From positions 6,700,501-6,764,500 of the forward strand of contig CM066315.1 of assembly GCA_033807775.1 (NCBI GenBank): a stretch of 64,000 bases of DNA, given 5' to 3'. The notes under the pieces are model-generated. The model was not told the DNA's origin. It was given only the letters and a program-made list of their open reading frames with translations, and did not search any database. Shown one piece after another: positions 44,960 to 56,000 of this stretch (position 1 is its first letter; every line of letters starts with the position of its first letter). The translations under genes were made by a program, and so were the position numbers. Origin of the DNA: Saussurea involucrata. Taxonomy: Eukaryota > Streptophyta > Magnoliopsida > Asterales > Asteraceae.

Positions 44960-47900
44960 TCAATCGTCGTTTTTGGATCTTAACAAAGCCATTGTTGGAC
45001 CGAGTGCACTACCTCTTAAGGCTCTATATGACCATCGGTTCCACCCAGAATCTTTCTTCATCTCTTCCTTCATCTCCAACAATTCCGCTTTCTTTGCACT
45101 TAATGCCTCCTTCAGTTCATCCCACGAGTTACCTTCTGTGTTCGCCACCACTGTTCAAGAAAACATTAAGAATTGAATCCTCCACACCCCATAATTACAA
45201 GTTATAATCAACTATTGGTTATCATCAATCCACCATATCTTTGAATCATCCAAGGGCCCGTTTGGTATGCGGGATTTGGTAGGATTTGGAATTGAATTCC
45301 ATTCCAATCCCACGTTTGGTTTAAAGAAAAGTCCGGAGTTGAAAAGCCACAAAACATTGGATTTAGAAATCTCATGGAGGTGGTTGGTATTACAAGGGAT
45401 TTCATAGGATTTGTTTGTAATAATGTTTTAAAATATGTTAAAAACATTCATTTCGTAATTAACAATTATAAAAGGTAATTTAATTATTTTACACAAGGAT
45501 TTAATAAAAGGTAATTATCTAAATTATCTGATTGGAATGGAATTCATAAATTATCTATAAAGAATGGAATTCCATTCCAATCCAATCCCAAATCCTACAA
45601 AGCAAAGCCACCAAAGATTCCAAATCCTTCCATGAAATCCAAATCCCTCAAAAACATTCCATCAAACCAAAAAGACCTAGGATTTGCTCCATTAACCATC
45701 ACAATGTTTTCCCTTTTTATGGAACTTAGCAAGTTTGGTTCACAAGATTAATTTCAGTACATCAATTTTTTTTCTGTTTAAGCACCCAGGAGTTGAGCAA
45801 TATACCTGAACTTGGTTCTTTGGGGAGATTTTCTTTCTTGTTGCTGTTAGATATCAAATTTGATGCAGCATTTTTATCATTTCCCTTGGAAGTCTGATTA
45901 ACTCCATTATTGACTGCTTTCGTAGCATCCGAGTTACTTTGCATGACAAAACGCACATCAACAAGAGCTTCAAATTTGATCTGCACATAAAGCATGTTTT
46001 AACTTACCACCCGTTCCTGTTGAAAACCCATGTTCATCATAAGAAAAACATTTGGAAATTGGCAAATAATGTTTTTTTATCTTTCTCCTTTTGGGTGGGG
46101 GTTGGGGGGGGGGGGGGGGGGGGTGGATCTGAAAGCTTTTAACTACCTCTAAACTTCCATCTTCTTTGTAAAGAGAGATGCCTGCGCCATCCTCATCCAT
46201 CTTATCGAAAACAATCGGATATTCTGGCACCGGCATCAGGATGATGTTACTCACATCATAATATGATATTTTTCCAACCTGCAACAGAAAGTGGACTTTA
46301 ACCATAATAAAAAAAGACTTCTTTGCAATTTGCATAACCATGATTTCTGGTGGAAATTGTACCCGGAAGGAAGAGAGCTCTGGGGTCCAAGAAGAAGTCA
46401 ACTCCAAAACACGGTATGCAATCACATCACCTTCCTGCAAATTGCAACAACACTTTAGCATAAGTATAAATAACTATTCATACAAATACCATTGGACTAT
46501 AAGAATATGAGCGTCAATTCACGTATTAATGTGTGTGCATGCATGTGGAGAGGGAAAGACCGTAGGTGTGGTGCACAGAGGGAGCTTGTCAAAATCGTTG
46601 AGATCAATCATAGGTACTTCTGTATCAGCACTCAACGTTCTGGAAGGTTCTGTGCTTGGTTTTCGAGAGTCATCCCTTTGAAAAGTTGAAGACTTTTCTA
46701 AACCCCATTTCTGACCCTTTTTCTTGCTGGTGATTCCGTTCCACTGAAATGCAACCTGAAACAGAACTCAACAATTTTACTTAAATTAATTAAAAAAAAT
46801 TACAGCGAAAGTTAATCATCACATTCACTTGTGAAAACCAAAATAGTAAAAAGTTGATCAAAATGGTATATCATCTCCCCCTATGTAACACCCCGAAATT
46901 TCCACGCAAGTAAAGAAAACATTCCCATTCCCATTCCCTATGTTGTGAAACTTCACGAATTTAACTTCGTTATCTTCCAATCTTAACCCACCTTGTAAGA
47001 TGATCTTGGTTCGAAACGACTTTTAGATGCATGCGTACGTACGAGTATTGGTCGTCTAAGCCCATGCATGGTTTATTACGTGTATACATTCACTTTTCGG
47101 CTTAGTACATCTAGAGTGTTAGGAAAAGGCGTCGCGTGTGTCAAATCGGAATTTTTGGACAGCAGCTATGGGGTCGTCGGCGACTATGCCCGGCGTGGCA
47201 TAGTCGCATGGCCACAGTCGCGAGAGAGGGACGAAATTGGACAGAAGGTGGGCAGCGGACGGCGACAATGCCCCGCGACATTGCCCAGGGCATAGTTGCT
47301 GGGGCAAAGTCGCGAAGAAGGTGGTATACCTCCTCTACGGTTCACATATAAGAGGGAAAAAGAAAAATAATTAGCTTAAGGGTAGTTTTGGGCTTTTACT
47401 TTTCAACATGGGCTTTTACTTTTCAATATGGGCGGGAGTCTCCTTTATTAGCGGGAAAGGGGATTTTCTGTTGGGTCATTCAGAATTTGTGTCAATTTTG
47501 TTGAGCTTTGCTCTGGGAGGGTCTATGGCCTCTCGAAAGCCATAGGTGTGTATTTCCTTTCCAGTTTGCAGATCTATTACAATAAAATAGCCCAGTTTAT
47601 ACCAAATTGGTATCAGAGCTGTTACGATCCATCAATGGAGACTCGTGGAGTTACAAATCGGGTGGAAGTTCTGGAAAACAGTGTGGGAGCGATCGAACGA
47701 GGTATGCAATCGATTAAGGAGATGATTGAGAAGCTCGGTAAGCAACAAGAGGAGACATCGAGCATACTGATGGCGTCGTTATCAACTGAAGGTGGAGAAA
47801 CATCGAGAACCGGTGGAATCGATCGGAATTTGGGAGGTAATTTCAATCATAATCGATTTCTGGCAGTGAAGGGACGGAAACTGGAAATCCCTACGTTCGA

Positions 47901-50900
47901 TGGAACTGATCCCGACGGTTGGATTCTGAGAGCGGAGAGATACTTCGCCCTCAATCGACTTAGTCCTGAGGAGAAAATCGATGTGGCGTTCATCGCATTC
48001 GAAGGGAATGCATTACGTTGGTTCCAGTGGGAGAATAAACGTCATCCAATCACACGTTGGGAGATCCTGAAGCAGTTAATACTGAGACAATTCAGATCTC
48101 TGACGGCTGGATCATTGTGTGAGCAATTTCTGGCAATCAAACAGGAAGGTACGATTGCTGATTATAGGAGAAAATTTGTGGAGATGGCTGCTCCATTAGA
48201 AGGTATTCCTGAAGAAATTTTTCTAAGTCAGTTTATTAATGGATTGGAGAACTCGATTAAGGCTGAAGTTCATTTGCTGAATCCTATATCATTAAGTGAT
48301 GCGATGGAGATGGCATCGAAAATAGAAGTGAAAAACAGTTTGATAGGGGGAAACAAATCCACAATTACTGGTAGGCGTTATAGCAGTTGGTCGTCTGATA
48401 GCAAGAGTGGGTCTACTCAGTCAGTAACGTCCCCAGTTTCTTCTACGAAGGTCGGAACGGAGTATAGGAGGTTGTCTGAACAAGAGGTTCAGCATAGACG
48501 TTCTCTGGGATTATGTTATAGGTGTGATGAGAAATATGCTCCAGGGCATAAATGTAAAAAAAAAAGATGAATGTTATCCTTGTACAGGAAGAGGTAACGG
48601 AGGGGGAGAACGTGGAAGCTGAAGAGAAGTCATTGAATTCGGCAGATGTTTTAGATCTCGGTCAGAAGGTGGAAGTACACTTAAATTCGGTTGTAGGTCT
48701 GACGAATCCAAAAACAATGAAAATGGAGGGAGTCGTTGGAGATCAGAAAGTCGTAGTGCTTATTGACAGCGGTGCTACGCACAACTTCATCTCTAAGGAA
48801 GTGGTGAGAAAATTGCAGTTGGAGATTGAGCAGACAAAGGAGTATACCATCACGATGGGCACTGGAAATTCGGTGCTGGGAGAAGGAATTTGTAGACACG
48901 TAACTCTGAATATACAAGGTTTGGATATACGGGAAGATTTCTTACCTATTCAATTACGTTATATTGGGGATTCAGTGGCTGGAAACACTGGGAGCTACGT
49001 TTATTAATTGGAAACAACAGATTATGAAGTTTACAGTTGGAGGTAGCTCTGTAACATTGAAAGGAGATCCGTCATTGGGAAGATATAAGGTGTCACTAAA
49101 AGCTATGGGAAAAGTGATACAACAAGAAGGCCATGGAGTCTTAGTAGAATTGGGCTCCTGTGAACACATGTCCGACGATGGAAGTGACAGTGACGGAAAA
49201 CGGCTGTTAGAACCCTTACTTCAGGAGTTCGATCCGATTTTTAACGTGCCTGGTGGCTTACCTCCAGTAAGGGGACGTGAGCATAGTATAACGTTGAAGG
49301 AGGGGACTGAACCAGTGAACGTACGGCCATACAGGTATCCCCACTACCAGAAGGACGAGATAGAAAAGTTGGTACAGGAAATGTTGGCTGCAGGTGTGAT
49401 ACGGCCCAGTGCTAGTCCATTCTCGAGTTCCGTTTTATTAGTTAAAAAAAAAGATGGAAGTTGGAGGTTCTGTATCGATTATAGAGCATTAAACAAAGCT
49501 ACGGTGGTGGACAAGTTTCCGATACCGGTAATCGATGAATTGTTAGATGAACTACATGGGGCTAGCATTTTTTCGAAATTAGACTTAAAGTCTGGTTATC
49601 ATCAGATCAGGATGGAGGAGAGGGATGTCCAAAAGACTGCTTTTCGTACTCATCAAGGACATTACGAGTTTCTCGTAATGCCCTTTGGATTGGTAAACGC
49701 CCCAGCCACGTTTCAGGGGCTGATGAACAAAGTATTCAGTGGAGTATTACGCAAGTTCGTGCTGGTGTTTTTTTATGACATCCTCGTATACAGTAAGTCG
49801 ATAGAGGCTCACCGTGAACATTTAAGGGAGGTGCTGGGAATAATGAGCCAACATCAGCTTTATGCCAATAAGAAGAAGTGTGAATTTGGCAAAAATAAGC
49901 TGGTTTATTTGGGTCACATCATCTCAGGCGCTGGGGTGGAGGTGGACGACTCTAAGATAAAGGCTATTAACAATTGGAAGGTGCCTAGTAATGTCACGGA
50001 ATTGAGAGGGTTTCTTGGTTTATCTGGGTATTACAGAAAATTCATTAAAGGATACGGAGCCGTGGCAGCCCCCCTCACTGATTTGTTAAAGAAAAATCAA
50101 TTCTTGTGGTCCGATGCTGCTCAATTGGCTTTTGATGAATTAAAACGATTACTATTGACAGCCCTGTGCTGAGGCTACCCAATTTTGCAGCTGACTTTGT
50201 GATTGAAACAGACGCATCAGGCTTCGGTTTAGGGGCTGTGTTGATGCAAGAAGAGCAGCCCATCGCGTATTTTAGTCAAGCTTTGGGAACAAGAGCGAAA
50301 CTAAAATCTGTCTATGAGAAAGAATTGATGGCACTCGTTTTTGCTATCCGAAAATGGAGGCCATACTTAATCGGAAGGCACTTTATTGTACGGAGTGATC
50401 AACGCAGCTTACGTTTCTTGTTGGAGCAACGGGTGGTAGAACCGGAGTATCAACGGTGGGTCAGTAAATTGTTGGGGTATGATTTCTCAATCGTATACAA
50501 ACCAGGGAGTACGAATCGAGCAGCTGACGCACTTTCACAAGAAAAAGAAGAAATCGAATGCTCAAGTATGGGAGGTCCACAGTGGAGGCAATGGGATGAT
50601 CAGAAAGGAGAAATAGAAGATGATGAATTTCTAAAAAAAATCAAAACTGATCTGTTAGTGAATGCTGATGCACATAAAGGATTTGAGTTGCGTCAGAATC
50701 TGATATTCTACAAGAATCGATTGGTTATACCCAGGAAATCGAAGTGGATACCGGTCTTATTTGAGGAATTTCATGGGTCACCCATAGGTCATGCAGGGGA
50801 AGATCGTTCCTATCAGAGAATCGCTGCTGAAGTCTTTTGGGTGGGGATGAGAAAGGACATTACTGATTTGGTTAAAAAATGTGATGTCTGCCAACGAAAC

Positions 50901-52975
50901 AAGAACTTGAGCGGTTCTCCAGCGGGGTTACTCCAACCACTAGCATTACCCGCAACAGTTTGGGAAGAGGTGACGATGGATTTTATTGAGGGCCTACCAA
51001 GATCGAATGGCATGAGCTCCGTACTTGTGGTGGTGGACCGTTTCAGCAAGTATGCCCACTTTATTGGCCTCAAACACCCTTATGATGCTCAATCAATAGC
51101 AGAAATCTTTGTTAAGGAAATTATAAGATTACATGGAGTGCCGCAGAATATAGTCTCGGATCGAGACAAGGTGTTTCTAAGTGGATTTTGGAAAGAATTA
51201 TTCCGCTTACAGGGTTCGAAATTGTGTTACAGTACAGCGTACCATCCTCAGTCGGATGGGCAAACGGAGGTGGTTAACAAATGTCTTGAGCAGTATCTAC
51301 GATGTTGGGTTTCGGACAGGCCCAAACATTGGAGTAAATGGCTGCCATGGGCTGAATTGTCTTATAATACATCCTACCATACATCCCTTAAGTGTTCACC
51401 TTTTAGAGTGTTATATGGTAGAGATCCGCCTCCATTATTAAGGTACAAAGCTGCATCCTCAAACTTACAGGCGGTGGAACAGGAGCTGTTATCCAGGGAT
51501 GAGATCTGGGATGAAGTCAGAATGCACCTTCTGAAGGCTCAATGTCGAATGAAACAACAGAAGGATCTCCACCGAAAAGATGTTATGTTCGCGGAAGGAG
51601 AATGGGTCTTTTTGAAGTTAAGGCCTTATCGACAGAAATCCCTGGTTAGAAACAATAATCCAAAATTGTTGGGATTGGACAGGTTGCGTACAGACTGGAC
51701 CTTCCGGAAGGAGTCAGAATCCACCCAGTTTTTCATGTATCACAGCTACGAAAAGCATTGGGCAGCAGTGTTTCTGCAAAGGTTATTCCCACTCAGTTAA
51801 CCGAGGACATGGTGCTGCAAGTAGAACCTGAGGATTTGTTGGATGTTCGGCCAATTCCTAATGGTACTCCGGGACAGTTGGAAGTTTTGGTGAAATGGAA
51901 AGGCTTATCTGAATTTGAATCATCATGGGAAAATTTGGATGCGTTACTGTCCCAGTTTCCTAATCAGCACCTTGAGGACAAGGTGCTTTCGTGGAGGGGG
52001 AGTATTGGTATACCTCCTCTACGGTTCACATATAAGAGGAGGGAAAAAGAAAAATAATTAGCTTAAGGGTAGTTTTGGGCTTTTACTTTTCAATATGGGC
52101 GGGAGTCTCCTTTATTAGCGGGAAAGGGGATTTTCTGTTGGGTCATTCAGAGTTTGTGTCAATTTTGTTGAGCTTTGCTCTGGGAGAGTCTATGGCCTCT
52201 CGAAAGCCATAGGTGTGTATTTCCTTTCCAGTTTGCAGATCTATTACAATAAAATAGCCCAGTTTATACCAGAAGGTACGGGCAGCAGCTACTTAGGGCG
52301 ATTTTTGGGAAGTTTTAGGACATTTCTCTCATTTCTTGTAGCTGATTGGTTTTCTCTCTCAAGGGGGGGGGGGGGGGGGGGTTCCTCTCTATTCACTCTT
52401 CTCCCTCCTCATTCAATGCACTCAAGATCCCTAGCATTTAATACATCTTTTAGAGGTTAAGGATTTCTTCTTGAGGAGCTCTTGGGGTGTAGCAAGCTTC
52501 AAGTGGGTCAAAGTTCCATCCAAATTCCTACATCTCTAAGCTCACCATTTCTAGGGTTTTCTCAAGAAAATTAGGTTTTCACTTTACAAACCTTATAAGG
52601 TGAGTTCATCTTCTTTTATTAAACTTTTAAACATCTCCTTGTTATACATTTCATGATTTAGTTGAGTTTTTATCAAAACCTTACTTTGAGAGATTTTTGG
52701 GGTTTTGCTTGGATGAAGACTTATTGTAAAGGTAAATGGTAACCATATTTGGGTTCCTTATGGTCTATTTGATTTTAAGACGTGTTCGTCCAAATTTTTG
52801 AAGTTGAACATTTATGGAGCAAAATTAAGGTTTTGACCTCATGGTGGGTTTTGACAAGATACTTGGAAAATGAACTTCTATTGGTAAAATTAGGTGTTTT
52901 GTAATCTATGTAAAGCATGGATGCACTATGGGAAGATTATATATATATATACATGGATGCACTATGGGAAGATTT

Positions 52976-53022
<47 letters not shown>

Positions 53023-56000
53023 ACATGTGATTGGGAATTGTTGTTGTTGGTATTGAGTGTAATGGATCCATAAGCACTAGAGTCATATATGTCCAATGTC
53101 GAAACGCTAGTTTTCCACATTGAGGCACGGCTAGGCATCGACGGTATGGTATAAGTCCTATGTGCTAAAGCGTTCTTGAATGTTGGAACTTCATGAGGGT
53201 GCGTTTTAAGTAGCCACACTCGACATCCAATATGTGTTTGGTTTTACCAACATGTCAAGTGGCTTACTATCGTGTTCCGTCACTTGTGTTGGTAAGCGAG
53301 ACTCCCCCGTTAATCCAAGAGGTATTTGTATATTTAAGATATTCCTTTATAATCATTTGATTCTATTTATTGCTTTTTGACATTTAAGATTACTATTTTC
53401 TCAATTATAACTGTTTGTTCTCACTAGGCTTTAGCCTATCACTTTTTCTTAAAATGACATGTATAGCAGGTCATTCTAGCGGTGGGGCTCCTCGGGTTTG
53501 AGCAGAGAGTCTTGAAGAGACGTTAGCATTTTTGGTTGAACATAGAGGCGGACATTTTGAGTATAGAGTTGGTACTTTTGTGAGCGAGATAGCAACACCC
53601 GTTTATAATCTGAACTTTGATAGTCTAGATTAGTAGGTTGTTGAGTTTTATTCCGCTCAGTTATTTGTAATGTAAACGCCATACAATTATTTCCCCTTTA
53701 TGGGTGATTTGTCTATGTCAGTTTGGTTTATTCCGCGATTATTCAGGTTTAAATTTACTCAAATTTTTAGGGTGTTACACCCTAGTCCAGAAAGAGAATA
53801 TAAAAGCAGTAAACGTATAGATGATAAGCATGGGAAACATACCTCTGGTACTTCAATCTGCTTTACATCTTCATCTGCAAGAAACAAAAACAGTGTTAGC
53901 GCTCAGCAATCACATGCAGGATAACAAGATCCCAAAAAACTAATAATTAAATAGTTAAAAAACTATTAAGGACGTCTGTAGCATCGTACCATGGAGTCAT
54001 GGACATATCAAACTATAGTTGTACTTAGCAAACTACTTGGATTAAAATCTTGGGGTTAATCTTACACAAAAGTGGCCTACTTGTATTTCGCCACAGAAAT
54101 TAAAAAGGTGTTTTCGAGATTATTAGTAGCAATTAGAACAAATTTACTTCACCAGAGCGTAGTTTCATGAGAGTTTTTAATTATTGATCAAATGTATAAA
54201 ATGAGACAAAATACAGCAAACTTGCGGACTAAAAGTAAAAAAAAGTAAACAATTACTAATGGGCAAAAAAGTAAAAGTGGATGGTGAAGTCGCCAAAAAA
54301 ACAATGTTGAGTTTTTTTCAGACAATACATACCTTCGTCAAGAGGTTCAAAGCGAATATGTCCTGGCCTGACTACGCAAGGAACAAGTACAGTATCCACA
54401 TTGCCATTACAGTTTCTTTCTTCCTGTTTAATCATGTTCTTATGCACAACTTTTGTAGGCAACTGATCCTGCTAATTGAAAGAGATCTATTCATTTATAA
54501 ATGGATTTGACATCTTAGAACTGGGAAAAAGAACAAATATTTTATAACCTATACATTCATTTTCAAATAAAAAATTACTTACAGGTCCCTTTGGATTGCC
54601 ATTAGCCTCTTTGTTGTCGGTTTTGGATACTTCTGGCGCCAGGTGGGTATCAGGCTGCAAATTGAGATGGCAAGTGAAGAATCGAGTTTTCTAGCAGTTC
54701 ATTGGCAAACCACTTTAAATAACAACTTACTGTCTGTGAAACTTTAGCAAGTTCCCGCCTCCATTTTCTCTTAGCCTTTTTCCTTCTAGCACTTCTACTA
54801 GGGACCTAGTATTCATAACAAAAAGTTAATTGGTATTATGGTATTCATGACCACGTGAGAACTTTGAAACCCAGTTGGCCATTCTACTGGGGCCCACCCA
54901 ACAAAGAGTTGTTCATTCGTCTCATAAGCTGAATTAAAAGAGAGAAGAATCAAAGACCTTATTAGATGGAGTGGATGTTTGTTCAACTCCTTCAACATTG
55001 TCTTGAAGACGCTCACTCCTACACAACATGAACGAATGAAGAATTACTTAAACAGATAACAAGAAAAAATATATTCCTCCTTCCACCACCCTGCCCCCAT
55101 CCCCTCGGTGTTTATATTGATTTCTAATGTAAGCATTTTATCTTAAAAGAAACAACAACCAAGTCTAGTAAAGAAATGAATATAAATTATGTATCATACA
55201 TGGCATTAAGATTCAAGAATTCAAGATTATGAATTACCTCTTCACATTGGAAGGAGATTGGACTATTTCAGCATTTCCCTTGTTAGTCTCCTCGATTGGT
55301 TTCTTCTTCCTATGATCCACAAAAGGAAACATGAGTAACCCAAACACCCAAAGAGATTCCAAGAACATATTTAGTAAGGAGCCTTTATAAAGGAAAAGAA
55401 CCAGCTATGAAAATTAAAAAATATATGCATACACGGAAGCAAGATAATGAAATACCTCTTCACTTTGGGGGGAGATTTCACCTTTACAATTATTGTTTCA
55501 GCACTCCCCTTATCCTTGTAAGGTTTAGTCTTCTTGCTGATGATTTTCATGGGAAGACATTCACCATTATTGATTTTGGCATCCTCTGTTGCAATTTCAT
55601 CTTTAACATCATTCATCACCACCGATCGGTGTTTCTTGTTCCTATGATTCAAAAAAGAAAACACAAATAACCCACACACCCCAAAAAAATTCAAAGACTA
55701 AATATAATAAAGGACCTTTCAGAAGGAAAAGCACCAACAATGAGGAAACTATCGATGGATCAGATATGGGTATGGCCCAGCAGTTATCCATGTTCATGCA
55801 AAGCCTCTTCTCTTTCCGTCTTTCGTCCTCTAAATATCCTCTAAAATGGCTAATAACGCAGTCCATCCCACAAAACTTTGCACATATATTGGTAGGGTTG
55901 GGTTCCGATGAAAAGTGGAGGTTAACATGAGAAGTGGTTATCAACCGTTGGATGAGAAATGGATGCACATTAGAATGAGATGCACCGAGCCGGATCAATT

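Larger units (their letters stand above)
47322..52271 (+). mobile_element. Reina-like Ty3/gypsy chromovirus, defective, with perfect TSD
   Basis: LTRs 47322-47604 and 52006-52271 (TGGTATACC...TTTATACCA) flank a 4.4-kb internal region. GAAGG flanks the whole at 47317-47321 and 52272-52276. TGGTATCAGAGC at 47608-47619 primes with initiator tRNA-Met. GTGGAGGGGGAGTAT precedes the 3' LTR. Domain order is gag, protease, RT, RNase H, integrase, chromodomain-like tail, with short LTRs and tRNA-Met priming, fitting the Reina clade. The LTRs differ by two substitutions, a 20-bp duplication in the 5' copy and a 3-bp indel, so it is young. Pol is broken at several sites. Confidence 0.93.
46884..53779 (+). 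mobile_element. Solo LTR in coilin intron 10, split by a chromovirus
   Basis: Starts TGTAACACCCCGAAATTTCC and ends TTTTTAGGGTGTTACA. CCCTA flanks both sides exactly (46879-46883 and 53780-53784). Without the 47322-52271 insertion and one 5-bp duplication it is about 1.94 kb, with no primer site or internal domain, so it is a solo LTR. GC-rich inverted motifs (GACTATGCC/GGCATAGTC) fill 47165-47315. A duplicated ATGGATGCACTATGGGAAGA with TA tracts lies at 52917-52992, followed by (GT)n to 53018. A G19 run is at 52363-52381. It is antisense to coilin. Confidence 0.9.

Noticed and set aside
47322..52271. Endogenous pararetrovirus or plant virus copy
   Set aside because: Paired LTRs, 5-bp TSD, tRNA-Met primer site and the integrase plus chromodomain order mark a Ty3/gypsy retrotransposon; no movement-protein or coat-protein type domain is present.
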